Source: Papaver somniferum (taxonomy: Eukaryota > Streptophyta > Magnoliopsida > Ranunculales > Papaveraceae). Taken from it: 64,000 nucleotides of DNA. Positions 31,200 to 43,093 of the stretch are shown piece after piece. Location: positions 77,452,374 through 77,516,373 of the forward strand of contig NC_039368.1 in the NCBI RefSeq assembly GCF_003573695.1, read 5' to 3'. The position numbers and the translations under genes were made by a program. How positions within the stretch are numbered: position 1 is the first letter of the stretch; each line of letters starts with the position of its first letter. The notes beneath the pieces are model-generated. The model made no database searches and was not told where the DNA came from. It saw only the letters and a list, made by a program, of their open reading frames with translations.

Positions 31200-31720
31200 A
31201 AACATTTTTTGTTGCACCAATTGGAGCTCCTCTGATAAGAGGGTCAACTAACTCGCGATAACGATTGCTACTAATGGTTTCACCTGCAAAAACTTGGGAG
31301 ATATATCAAATAAAACACGATATTAACTCGAAATTAAAGAAAAAAAATGGTAAGGATGGATCTACGATGGAAAATTAATACCAAATTCACAATATATTTA
31401 TTGTCGTCGCAAGTGCTTTATGCCTGATCATTAGCTAAATTAAGAGCACCCTAAAACGGTAAACATCAACTTTAGTGCACACAACATAATACCATATGTC
31501 TAGATGACCTGGCGTTCCCCTGAGTTTAGGATTATATTAAAAACCCTCGATTGAAGAACCAAACTTCACGAGGCCGAAATCTGCTAGCTTCCAACCCTTC
31601 CCCAAGAAGAATGTTAGCCGGTTTTAGATCTCTAAATATTGTATCATTTTACTGCAAAAACTTTAATGCTTTAGTAATCCTCTCTTTTATTTGGCTTTTC
31701 CTAACTTGTATATCCGTATA
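31200..31720 (-). pseudogene. receptor-like kinase fragment (TMK-like)
   Basis: Minus-strand translation in three frames gives, in order: FRDLKPANILLGEG (catalytic loop, H replaced by F), KLADFGLVKFGSS (DFG motif), GTPGHLDIWYY (degenerate GTxGYLAPEY), TKVDVYRFRVLL (degenerate TTKVDVYSFGV), and further on NRYRELVDPLI. The order and spacing are those of subdomains VIb-IX of a plant receptor kinase. The KVDVYSFGV and ADFGLVK signatures are typical of the TMK/BARK group. Several frameshifts and stops separate the pieces. No N-terminal LRR part is present, so this is a transposed or truncated gene relic. Confidence 0.65.
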
Positions 31721-32629
31721 CATGTTAAGGTTCAATAAAAAATTATTTTATTTGATTGGAAATTGTGTTTTTTTGTCTTATTCTACTAGAAATTGGTTTT
31801 TCTTGCATTAAAAACAACAAATTTTTTTCCCAATGCAAAAAATAGTTTTTTCCTTCCAATAAAACAAATAAATTATGTTCTCAATGTAAAGAATTGTTTC
31901 TTTAATGAACCTTAACATATATACGGGTATACAAGCTTATCCTCCAATTGAGATGATCTTCCTGAACATCTCCAAAAAAAAAAAACAAAACAAGTCAAAG
32001 CGATATCAATATATGAGAGTAAAGGGGACGACACGAAACTTGCGTAGAATAGTAAATACTTTTACTGAGATTATAATATGGACTAGAAATAGTTCCAAAG
32101 AATAGTTAACTTAATTAACCATTTACACCATTAACTGACATCCTACACTGAACACCTAGTTTCACTTACTTACATCATCCAAAAAAAACGAAGTATTTGA
32201 GTCAGATATTCATCTCTAAGGGATAAAGCTCACTTTAAGGAAAAACAATAACTTATAACTGCTCAATTATATATAACCTTTTTGTAGCCTTTCATACGGC
32301 TGAGTCTAGCAGTTACTTCAACAATTAAGACCATATTGCAAAGTCATTTAAATGCTCACAAGTTTGGCTCCTTGTCTAGAGATAGCATGCTTACATGCTA
32401 ACTCCTGCAGTCAACCTATAACAATTGTTATAACTTCTTGTTGCTACATAATAACTTACGACAACTGCAGTTGCAACGGTTCTCTGTAGGCAATCATATA
32501 AATACAAGACGATATCAAATGCACATATAATTTGAAAACGATCAGAATGCGGTATTACAAATCTAAGTTTAGGCAAAAAAAAAAAGTTTGGAATTTATTT
32601 TTATCTTTTTAAAGAGGAAAAATTAGTAT
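31721..32629. other. AT-rich DNA next to the LINE insertion
   Basis: No gene recognised. Short inverted or mirrored phrases (such as 'gcatgcttacatgcta' near 32386) are present but show no larger structure. Confidence 0.35.
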
Positions 32630-32678
32630 TTTGAAGTAGTTTTTTTTTTAAGCAAAAGAAATAATTTATTGAAGAGAA

Positions 32679-35600
32679 TTAAACCAATACATGAGTTTTA
32701 TCTTCACTTAACTGAGGTCTAATCTCAACTGGAGAAGAGCTAGACCAAGAAAAAGAAAATGCACTCTCACTATCTAACTTAGAGAGAATGTCAGCTGCCT
32801 TATTACCCTCTTTTGGAATATAAGAACATTGCCAAGAGCTATAACTACGAATCAAAGCTTGAATATCCTTAATCATATTTAGAAGTTTCCAATCAATTGA
32901 AGCATTGTTATTTACTGCTTCCACAACTGTATTTGCGTCAAGTTCGAAATGCACTCTCTCCAGCTTTAAGCTTTGAGCCCAATTAACTGCTTCCCACAGA
33001 CCCATATATTCCACTTGAGCTCTCTTATTCCCGTCAGGAAGATGCATCTTGCGGCTTGTCGATCACCTGCAAAATTTCGAATTATTAGTCCAATACCACC
33101 AGTCTTATTAGAATCTAAGAATGAACCATCAAAATTGATAGTAACAGTATCCAAAGGTGGAGGTGACCAGTGCACGTTACTTCGACTAACTCTACTACAA
33201 GAATTATGAGTCATTCTTTTTTTGAGTTAATTGTTCGTTGATGAATCTACGATATTATTGAATGATTCTTTCAGGGAAAGGGTTAATATTTTGAAAGGAT
33301 TTATCACATCTTCTCGTCCATAAACACCACATAATGATAGATCTTTTACAAATATCATCCATCGAAATCTTCCTTTCATGTAGATCATCAAACCAACTTC
33401 TTACCCAATCTGAGAAAGAGATAGATCCAGATGAAGACCAACCAAAGGTAGAGAACAAAACTGCCCTTGCTAAATTACACTCCATTAGAACATGAGCTTG
33501 GGTGTCTCTTGATCACATAAAGGACAGACATCTACAACTCCAGGCACTTTCGTGCTCAGAAAGTCTCTTGTTGGCAGGAGGATTGAAACTGCTTTCCATA
33601 AGAAATGTTTGATCCTGGGAAGTAAAGGTAATTTCCACATTATTTTGTAAATTTTGATCATTCTTGGGCCCACTATTTTTGAGGTATTCTGCTCTTCATA
33701 CATCTTCCGATATGCTGATTTTACGGAGAAAGCACCATTTTTTTCAAGTAGCCAGACAAGCCTATCCTCTTGAGTATAGTGTATCTGAATATCAGAAATA
33801 ATTATGACTGTGTTGGGATCAAATAACTCCTGCAGAATATTGATATTCCAAGAATTATTATCCCGATTAAAGAGTTGACGTACGAAATTATATTGCAGAT
33901 GCACAATACAACCTTGTTTTGGAATGAGAGGTTTTATTAAAGTCTGTATCCATCTGTGCTTCCATATTAGAATCTTCTTGTCGTTTCCTAGGCACCAAAA
34001 TCTATTTGTTTGAACAAAATCTAGCTCAGAAGTCATGCTTCTCCGTGACCGAGTGGAATTAGATTTCTTCTTAAGGTTGAAGAGATCTCCATCTGCGAAA
34101 TATTTTGACTGTAGAGATTTTATCAGTATAGAATATGTGTCAGAACAAAGCTTCCAAGCTGATTTCTCTAGTATGGATTTATTAAAAATGTACAAATCCC
34201 GAAAACCTAACCTCCCTTCTTCTTTCGGCTTTTGAGTTCTTCTCCATGTGATAATATGGTTTCCCTTGCAAGTTTTTTTATTCCTCCATAATTACTGTTG
34301 TTTAGAGCTCATCTTTTTGATAGTAGCATCAGGCAGTTTAAAACTTGTCATGTGATGAATTGGAATTACGTTAGATACATTCTTAATCATCACTGATCTA
34401 GTAGCTTCTGACATATTACTGCCATTCCAATTGGAGAATCTGTGATCCATTTTTCGCAGAGAATAGAAAAGGGAATACGCTTTTTCCTGCCCAAAAAGAA
34501 TGGCAGACCAAGGTACTTCTCATCTGAAATTTTGAGAGATCTGACTTGTAAGGATCCACTGATATTTTGACAAGTCTCAGGATTTAGATTTGAACTGAAA
34601 TAAACAGCTGATTTATTGAAGTTAATCAGTTGTCCTGAGCATTGAGAGAACTAATGAATCACTTGAAGTAGATTATGAACTTGAGTATCATTGGCTTTGC
34701 AAAACAAGCAATCATCTACAAAAAGAAGATGGTTAATTTTCGTTGCAGAGCGTGAAGTTTTCATACCTGTCAATTAACCAGTTTTTTCGCAATGAGCTAG
34801 AAATCTAGAAAACGATTCCATAGCTAGAATGAAGAGGTAAGGTGATAACGGATCACCCTGTCGAATACCGCGCGTGGGCTTGAATGCAGATGTAGGAGAA
34901 CCGTTTAAGTTGATTTCAATATGAGTTGTAGAGATGCATTGCGAGATAAGTTGTCAAAAATTTTATGAAAAACCAAATTGTTTCATAATATCCAACAAGA
35001 AACTCTATTCTAATCGTTTGAACGCGTTAGACATATCCATCTGGAGTGTAATATGACCACTTACTCCCTCTTTTTCTTCATTGCTTGAATAATTTCCCGA
35101 ACCAAGCATATATTTTCTGAGATTAATCTTCCTGTTACATATGCAAATTGCATATGAGATATGATTTTACCTATATGTTTCTTCATCCTCAAGGCAATGA
35201 GATTTGAAATAATTTTATATATCGTATTACACAAGGCAATAGGACGGAAATCTTCTGGTTTATTGCATATCTGGACTTTATGTATCAGAGATACTCTTGT
35301 GTTGTTTAATTGTTGGAGAAGGAACCCAGAATGAAAGAAAGATCTGATCATGTTACAAACGTCTTCTTTTACCACAGACCATTGAGTCTGATAAAATCCA
35401 GGAGGGAAGCCATCCAGGCCTGGAGATGTCCATGGCTCCATTGTCATGAGAGCTTGGTATATTTCATTCTCCGTAGGAATGACTTGTAGGGCTTCATTGC
35501 GTTTCATATAAATACACCGTGGTATATGCTTTAGAAAGTACTGATTGCTAGGAGGATCTGAGGTAGTCATGATATCTTGAAAGTGTTTTTTGAGAAGTCC

Positions 35601-36759
35601 GGGAAGAGAGTCTTTGTCATTACACCATGTACCATCAGGCGCCAGCAATGAATCGATTCTATTTCGAGATCTCTTGCGCTTCATTCTGATGTGAAATTAT
35701 CTTGAATTCATATCTATATCATTAAAGAAATGATCTCTAGCTTTTTGTATATTAGAACTTGCTTGAATCTCATTGAGCATTCTGATCTCACCTTCTAGAT
35801 TAACCACAACTTTTGTATTAGAACCACTCATATCTGCAGCTTGTAAAGTATTTAGTTCTGTCTGAAGCTGAGATATGCGTTTATTGATATCACCAAAAGA
35901 ATTTTTACTCCATAGTGACAATATGTGCCTAGTATTAGATAACTTATTGGATAGAATAAAAGCATTAGAACCTGAATAGTTAGAGGACCAAGAAGATTTA
36001 ATATGTTCAGCGTAACTATCATGTTTTAACCAATGCTCAAAAAATTTCCAACTTCTACCAGATACTTTATTCTGTTTAGTAAGATCTAACATATATGAGA
36101 CCGTTTTGATGGAGGTGACTAAGAATAGAGTCTGGGTAGGCTATGTACCACTCACTGTTACCTAGGGCTCTATCTAACCTAAACTTAACATGTCCAGTAC
36201 CATGTCTGTTAATAGTCCATGTATAAGGGTTTCCACAAAAACCCAAGTCAGATAAATCAGAGTCTTTGATAAGGTCTAGGACATCACTAAAAGCAGTATT
36301 ACTAGCTTTATAAATTCTGTCACTAGGAGAAAAAGTGATGTTCAAATCACCAATAAGGACCCAAGGTCTATGAATAGAACTACTGAGGTTTCTAATGAGA
36401 GACCATTGAGATACCTTTTCATGATTGTACGGAGTGTCATACATGCAAGTTAACTACCATTCCCCTTTACAGGGATCATTGATAATACGAGAATGGATTA
36501 TATTTTCATCTTGATAGACAACATTTAAAGAGAAACCATTTTTCCATAACATAAGTAAGACACCAGCTATTCCAACTGAGGGAACAAAAATCTTATTTGG
36601 CAGTCCTAGGAAATTAGACAATCTAATGATTCTACTGTCATTAATCTTCGTCTCACAGATAAAAATTATATCAGGATTATGCAGATTTTTAAGGTATAAA
36701 AGATGATCTCTAGTATCTCTACCTAGAAAGCCTTGAAAGTTCCAGCTTAAAATTTTCAT
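32679..36759 (-). pseudogene. LINE ORF2: endonuclease, reverse transcriptase, RNase H
   Basis: Starts MKILSWNFQGFLGR at 36759, the usual start of plant L1 ORF2. The endonuclease (CETKIND, IGDLNITFSPSDR, GFCGNPYTWTINR) spans 36759-36076 with one nonsense codon at 36454-36456. A frameshift leads into a linker (36092-35697) and, after a stop, the reverse transcriptase (SPGLDGFPPGFYQ, DFRPIALCNTIYKII, SHMQFAYVTGRLISEN) at 35684-35061. The catalytic FVDD is encoded at about 34711-34722 (LLFVDDCLFC). The zf-RVT region (LPRIKHFLWKAVSILLPTR, VCPLCDQE) is at 34195-33485. RNase H follows with INFDGSF, QVEYMGLWEAV, ELDANTVVEAV and EGNKAADILS at 33214-32679, broken by a frameshift. All four enzyme parts are recognisable but not in one frame. 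Confidence 0.88.
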
Positions 36760-36959
36760 ATTGAAAAAAAGACGAGAACTATAACTTGATGTGCAATTAA
36801 TGGTATGAGAATCCGTAGATGAAGCTTGCTGGGTAAGAAAAAAAAATAAAGAGAAAAAATTACTGTAGAGTTTGTAGCCACAGTAACCTCATCCATACCA
36901 TGAGGATTCTCCTTTGTGTTGTTCTCGCCTTCATCAATCATATCGTGCTCCATACCATC

Positions 36960-37792
36960 AAACTCAACAATAGATGGATTCCTACCGGTATTTTGTTCAT
37001 TCTAAAATTCATTATTCTCATCTATAGAGTCAGGTTTTTCTTCTTCAGAGCTTCTTGATCTTTTGGGCCTTCTATTGTCCTCTGGATCCTCTCTTTGTTT
37101 TGCCAATTGGTTTTTACTAGCTTCACAAATTTTCTAAACTAAAAAATCCAAGTCTTCACAGATTTCAACCCCATAATTTGCAGCCAGCTCATGGAGATAT
37201 GCAATATATTGATCACTTGTATATCTCCTTATTTTCATATCATGAGCTACATTAGCACATTCATTTTTGTTATAGGTCTGCAATTTTCAGGTTTGGTCCA
37301 TATTTTTGGACCTAGTTCGACCAGAGCTTCATTGATTACTTGCACCGAGTGATGTTCAAGCAGTAATTCTTTGAATTGGATTATCCATTCTTGGTGAGAA
37401 AACTTCCAGTATTTTAAAGGGATAATATCATCATAAATTAGGAGGTTAAGATGATACTTACAAACATTCCAAGGACTTCTCTTGAGAATAACTTTCATCA
37501 ATTCCTCAGTAGGGAATTTGAAGAGATAAATGTTTCTATCTAGTGCATAGATTTCTCTGAATTTGTATGGCTTCCAAAGACTTTTTAATTCTTGCCTCAC
37601 CACATCTGTTTCCATTTGATCTTTAGCAAACGTTTTTCCTATCATGGTGTGACCTCTTTCCTCTTTAGCTACAAATAAAGCTTTCACTGAACCAACTACA
37701 CGCCTTATTTTCATAGCAGAGATGTCACGGATGTTAGCGTGTTGGAGATGGTTGGTGATAGAAGAGACAGGGTTTCTAGAAGAAGAAGCCAT
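36960..37792 (-). pseudogene. LINE ORF1 (DUF4283-like nucleic-acid-binding protein)
   Basis: Preferred start ATG at 37792 (MASSSRNPVSSITNHLQH). An in-frame ATG at 38338 would add a 181-residue stretch without LINE character, so it is not used. Residues about 25-150 have the DUF4283 pattern (IRRVVGSVKALF, MIGKTFAKDQ, LKSLWKPYKFREIYALDRNIYLFKF, LKRSPWNVCKYHLNLLIYD). Plant L1 ORF1 proteins use this domain to coat their RNA. A stop at 37247 reflects a frameshift; the sequence resumes in another frame (KIRRYTSDQYIAYLHEL), meets a TAG near 37137, and ends with a basic segment (NRRPKRSRSSEEEK) that may be a nuclear signal. No CCHC knuckle is seen, unlike many family members. Confidence 0.75.
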
Positions 37793-38736
37793 TGTTGTTT
37801 CTTGAGTATTTTGAAAAAACTTTTTCAGAAAACTATGAAGACTGAATGTCCACTTTTCTTGGTTATAAAGAGTGATAGTAGCGGCTGAAAACCCATAAAT
37901 GGTTATAGAAAGATAAGGGGGATCTTCTATTTTTGGATAGACTATAACTGCAGAAAAAATTATCGAATATTTGGCATTGAAGGGGTATAAGGTTGATTCA
38001 GAGAGCTTGAGATACACTTTGGTAAGTTGTTGAAGGCCAAAATTTGCATTGAATGGGTATAAGTTTTCCTGCGTGATAATCGTACAACAGCTGTAATGCC
38101 GCCAATCAAGGGTTTTCAAATTTTGAAAAATTATTGACTCGAGAGGGATGAGAGAATTAACTCGAATCGGTAGAACTGAGTTACCAACTTGATGCCTGCA
38201 AAGATCAGTTGAAACATAGGAATCATATAAATGATTTCCTGCAAAATACCGGTACATACTGTAGGAATCCATCATGAGAATGATGGTCTGCAAAACTGCT
38301 GAAGAAGACGATGTGCATACTGCTTTTGAATGGGACAATAATGTATGTGAAAAGAGAAGAATAATCTAGGTCCAATAATGGATGCTCCTCATGATGAAAA
38401 GGATGAGGCCCTGCAAGAAGAATTAAGTATTCATTATCAAGTTTAAAACAAAACAGACAAATGATGGGCATGTTTTGAGCATAAAATTCAGATATGCAAA
38501 GAAAAAAAACCAGATTAGAGAGATAAACATGAAAAAAATATACTGAGAAGTGAAATAGAACTAAAAGGTGAAAATAGACAAAATAGAGTAACCACAAGAG
38601 TTAAAGAATGAAATCATAACGAAGTTTAGAGTTTAATCATGGAGATCAGGAATAAACATGCAGGAGAGAACGAAAACTGAGTTAACTCAGTTTTCGCCGA
38701 TTTGCAGAGCTTTTTTCGAAATCTTTGAAGTAGTTT

Positions 38737-39844
38737 ATTAATGTTTTTCTTACATTACTACTTCATATAATCTATCACTTATTGAAGTTTAGCTATTTAA
38801 ATTTTAATTTGACGATGATGCATGCAATAATGGACCTTTATTGATTACTCTATATTTAGTACAATTATAAATATTTTATACTTTAGAATCTTAGAAAATT
38901 ATGAAATTTTAGCCACTCAATATAAAAATAGTTTTACATACGTTAAAAATATGTTATAGGTTAAATATTATTAACAATCAAACCTTTATGATTCAGCAAT
39001 TTTATACTATTTAATCGAAGTAAGTTTTCTTGACAAATCATTAGTTCATTGTTTATCATTTATAATTTAACCCAATAATATCCAAATAATTAATGATAAA
39101 TAACTACTTAATAAATCCTTGATGAAATCATCTAAATTAGTTAATAAGTTAACCCAATAATATCCAAATAATTATTAACATGAATGTAAATAATATTACC
39201 AACATAAATTAGTTAATAAGCCTGAGCTTTGCAGCGGGATTTAGATACAAACTTTTTTATGTATCTTTTTCTTTAGTATGAATTACCTTGTAGGGGAGAT
39301 AAATTAGTAGTGTTTATTTCACGGAATTACCACAATCTAGTTCTTACTCCTCTTCCATGTTTCTTTATCTTTTTTCGTATGGATTCCCTTATAGGGGAGA
39401 TAAATTAGTAGTCTTTATTTCAAGGCACTACCACAATCTATTTCTTCCTCCTCTTTCATGTTTATCTATTTTTTATCTCTTTAGTATGGAGTCCCTTATA
39501 AGGGAGAATCGATTTGGTAGATTAAGGGATGACCAATATTCTCTTGTTTATGGGGAAGAATTAGAAACATCAGGATTTCGCGTATGTACAATTGATAACT
39601 CTGATAGAAGGATGAGGCATGTTGGAGATGAAAATATTCTACAAGTTGTGTTTTCTAATGGTGATGTTGAGTGAGAGATAGACTTTTCTAGGGTTTCCTA
39701 TGAGAAATTTATCATTTAGGCCTAGGTCCGACCAATTAGGGTCCAAGCAGATTTTATACTTATCTTAAGGTTCAAAGTTCTTCGAAACAAGGAAAGACCA
39801 CCTATACTACTACCAAAATATACGAGTAAGCGCCTTCTCCAATA
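38737..39844. other. AT-rich spacer with a tandem duplication
   Basis: At 39270-39510 a unit of about 105 bp occurs twice, plus a partial third: 'agtatg.a.t.cct..aggggagataaattagtagt.tttatttca.gg.a.taccacaatct'. An ORF after it (39487-39674, MESLIRENRFGRLRDDQYSL) has no recognisable domain. The rest is AT-rich with nothing assignable. Confidence 0.5.
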
Positions 39845-40149
39845 TTAGACATTTATTATTGGCAAAGGTACAAGAACGGGATCATAATGAAATTTCCGTA
39901 AGAGGCATTTCATGACTAAAAAAGAAATACATACCATTTAATTTAGATGCAATTATATAACCGAAGCTAATAGCTTTCATCAAGGAGTTTAAAGATACAA
40001 GATAAACCCTCTAATATTCCACAGCCGCACTCCCCTCAAGATATTACCATTAAGCACAAGTTCAAAAGAAGTCTCCCCCATTTGATGTCATTCCCGAAAG
40101 AATAACAAGAGTGACCTTAATTTCAAAACAAAAGAAGGATTTTAATGGA

Positions 40150-40700
40150 CACCAAAAACCATGAGACTGATTTTCTATATCCAAAAACTCAATCAAATTA
40201 ATCACAAGTAAACCCATGATTAATTTAATCAGAATATTCAATCAAATTAAACAGAAAAGGTGATCAACTTAATTTATTATGCTCGACATAAGAGAACTTT
40301 CGGAGCATACGACTAACATAACCATTAAAAAATGAATAGGATAATTGTTCATATACTCAAGATAAGAGGAATCTTATGGAGTATGAAGATACTCAACTAG
40401 ATTAATTACAAGTGAACCCATAATTAATCTAATTGAAATACACAACAAAACTAATTACAAAAGTAATCAATTCAATTGTCAATTGTTTTGCTCAATAGAA
40501 AAAGACTTATGGAGCAATAACTAAATAACCAAACAAGATGATTAATTTAGTTCAAAAATGCTCAACATAAATTACCTTACGGAACAACCAACAAAGCTAA
40601 TCAAAAATTAATCAACTTGGTTATATCGTTCTCAACATAAGATACATTACGGAGCCTCACAGTAATACATAAAATATGGATCAGGGATGATCAATACTGC
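40150..40700 (-). repeat. diverged tandem repeats in the 3' tail of the LTR-F element
   Basis: On the plus strand the phrase 'gctc.acataaga.nactt.cggagca' recurs about five times at intervals of 80-120 bp (near 40280, 40355, 40490, 40560 and 40632), each preceded by an AT-rich 'attaatc.a.tt' stretch. One matching copy is present on the plus strand near 14145-14170 in the interrupted element. Confidence 0.65.
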
Positions 40701-41191
40701 AGAATACACAAGGATTCATTCTATCTTCAATCACTATTTTCATAACGATATTAATAGACATAATCCTTGAAAACAAAAGATTTTAACCTATTTTCCATCA
40801 AAGAATTGACAATATAGGTTTAACTTTTGTATTTGTCAAAAGTCTATTCATTCTTTTACCAGTACGTGAATACCAACTCATGAACGACTTTACTTTTGAC
40901 AAAATATGGGACGTTCAAGTTCACGGACACAAACATACATATCCCATAACAAATTGGAATATAATAAATCATAAATATTAATACTGCAAAAACATCATCC
41001 TCTAAATATTTTTAGAATTTAAACCAATATACCTAAAAAAGAACAAGAAGATGAAACATAATAGATATGTGTAGTCACAATCATTGTTATTCAAGCACTA
41101 GTTGTTCTTCCAACTAAATCAAAAAGAAGAATACTAGGCAACAAGCTAAAGAAAAACAGACTCCATCGCTATGCCGGAACACGAACTAAGA

Positions 41192-41602
41192 TCATATGGA
41201 CGGTTCAGGATCCTCACGAGTCATAGGGTCTTTGAGCTTGTGATCAACAGCTACCATTGTATCATCGGAGAGATGATTCTCTTTGCGAAAATCATTGATT
41301 TGATATTTTATGAGACCAAGGTCAGAGACAACCTTTTCCAACTCAGTTTTCAATTTATCAAGATCTTTTAGAGTATCAACGAGCTATTGTTTTGCTTCCC
41401 CAAAGTACTTAAGAAAGTCATGAACAACTTCAGCAGAAATCATATCATCCTTCTCAGCATCTTCATGATCATAGGCAAAGAAACATGAAGCATTAGGATG
41501 ACCTTCATCTACAATTGTTCTCTTCCTCTTAGATTCAACAACAATCTCTTTATCAAGGAATCCTTTTGCAATACCACCGTAGCAAGATGAGGAGGAAGAC
41601 AT
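41192..41602 (-). pseudogene. small coiled-coil accessory ORF, one nonsense codon
   Basis: A 137-codon frame from ATG at 41602 (MSSSSSCYGGIAKGF) to TGA at 41192-41194 with a single TAG at codon 73 (41384-41386, probably from CAG). Order: serine-rich start, basic patch ESKRKR, acidic AYDHEDAEKDD, then SAEVVHDFLKYFGEAKQ and a long heptad-like helix (LKDLDKLKTELEKVVSDL). It starts about 320 bp after the gag-like ORF, as the ORF at 1179-1628 does in its own element, and it aligns with 22931-23209. No family recognised. Three occurrences in related elements argue that this was once a functional second protein. Confidence 0.55.
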
Positions 41603-41923
41603 TATTGAAAACCCAAAACCAACCTGGAGTACACGTACGTGACTTGTAACCAAGAGGTCGGATATTTATTATTGGGGAAGATATTCTAGGGTTTCTTAGA
41701 ACCGTTGACTCGGGCCAGAACAGGTATCCGTTTGAGTACAACATTACCCAAAAGAATAAAACAAAAAAACCACAAAAAATACTTATGCAAACATGTTTGT
41801 GGTTGATACTCCAACTAAAGACGATAAGAAAATAGTTTAGAGAATCAGAAAACACTTTGCCATCAAGTACACCTGACAAACTCACTCAACTAGGATTTTC
41901 GTGAATGAGATTCCTCCTTGTGA

Positions 41924-43027
41924 TTAATTAGCACAAGTATGAGCCTTGAGCTCATCAAACGACTGTAGATTACGGTTGACTCTCTTTTTCAAAAGTCTTG
42001 AGGGAAAACGATTATGATGTGCAAAGTTATCATAAAATTTGCTATCATCAAAATAAGATGCATAGTTTTTATTTTTACCTGTAGTAGCTTGACCAGGACG
42101 ATTCGACAACATGTTAATGATCTCTTTATATCATTCTTAGATTGTCTTCGCCATCCTTGCTTTTTCCTTCTAGTTCCTTTTTCACATCGAGAAAAACATG
42201 ATTTCGCTTTCTATCATAAGAAGATTTATGACCTCTTCTTTGATGAAATGATTTAGGAAGACTGTCTCTCCTTTGAACATTTGAGGAACATCTTGAACTG
42301 ACCTTTCTGGTATAGAACACAGGGTGCGTTGAATACGATCAATAGATTTGTCATTCAACCTGGATTTTCCCTCTCGTTCAACATGTCCTTTTGAATCACA
42401 AAAGAGGCATATTTTCTGATCAATGAGGTGATCAGGAGAAAAAGTTTTACAACCATTATTAGGAGACTTCTTCCTCCCATGTGGTGTATATATTCCTTGT
42501 TTATAGGAAGACACAATCACATCATTTCTTACAGGAAGGGATTCTGATGTTACTTCTGATTTAGGGACGTTTTCAGTCATAGCAGAAGTACTTGGTATAT
42601 TAGACTGCTTAGAGCATTCTTGAATAGAGAGTTTACTCAAGCGATGTTCAATTTCCAAAGCATCCTTTTTCAGGCTATCCTCAAGAGTCATACATGAAGA
42701 ATTTTCTTCAGTATTTTCCTTGAATTTGCAGTCTCTTATTACACCAAGAAGAACATTGACATGGTGTTTCAACCGATTAAATCTATCAGCTTGGATTCTA
42801 GCAAGATTTAGAATCAATTCACTCTCTTCATCTATTTCCCATTCATTAATAGAGACGGTCTCTTTTGAAGGGTAATCAGAATCACACATGTCAGTGTTTG
42901 TCTGTCTTGTCAGAACACAAGGTTCGTCTATATTCGAGATTGACGAATCTTTCTCTTTAATAGAAATAGACGAGACAGAACTTTTATTTCTGGTGACGCG
43001 TTTATCAGATATGCTACTCTTGTCCAT
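41924..43027 (-). pseudogene. gag-like ORF with degenerate zinc knuckle
   Basis: Starts MDKSSISDKRVTRNKSS at 43027, shortly after the primer site. The N-terminal third is serine-, lysine- and acid-rich, followed by helices (ESELILNLARIQADRFNRLKH, LEIEHRLSKLSIQE). A CCHC-like box reads C-L-F-C-D-S-K-G-H-V-E-R-E-G, where the last cysteine has become glycine. After it the frame shifts near 42240 (alternative frame GHKSSYDRKRNHVFLDVKKE), then again, ending KAHTCAN at 41924. It lacks the UBN2 signature of the gag at 19541-22384 although the LTRs are related. The zinc box and position support a gag role; the family is not recognised. Confidence 0.65.
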
Positions 43028-43080
43028 AGAGTCAGATCTCTACAAACACAGACTTTTGAGGTCTTAAACGTGTTTTCCTG

Positions 43081-43091
43081 CTCTAATACCA
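43081..43091 (-). other. primer-binding site after LTR-F
   Basis: Minus strand TGGTATTAGAG, the initiator-Met type site (TGGTATCAGAGC) with one change, two bases after the LTR end. Confidence 0.8.
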
Positions 43092-43093
43092 AT

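Larger units (their letters stand above)
32643..38723 (-). mobile_element. near full-length L1-type LINE, inactive
   Basis: About 6.1 kb flanked by the 13-bp direct repeat TTTGAAGTAGTTT at 32630-32642 and 38724-38736. A T-run at the left end is the poly(A) tail in minus orientation. From 5' to 3' on the minus strand: leader, ORF1 (DUF4283-like), ORF2 with endonuclease, reverse transcriptase (FVDD box), zinc-finger zf-RVT and RNase H. Numerous frameshifts and stops exclude activity. Retention of the 5' leader and an exact target duplication suggest full-length insertion. Confidence 0.92.

Noticed and set aside
37793..38338. N-terminal extension of LINE ORF1 from ATG at 38338
   Set aside because: The extra 181 residues are phenylalanine/isoleucine/tyrosine-rich and unlike ORF1; MASSSRN at 37792 is the usual type of start.
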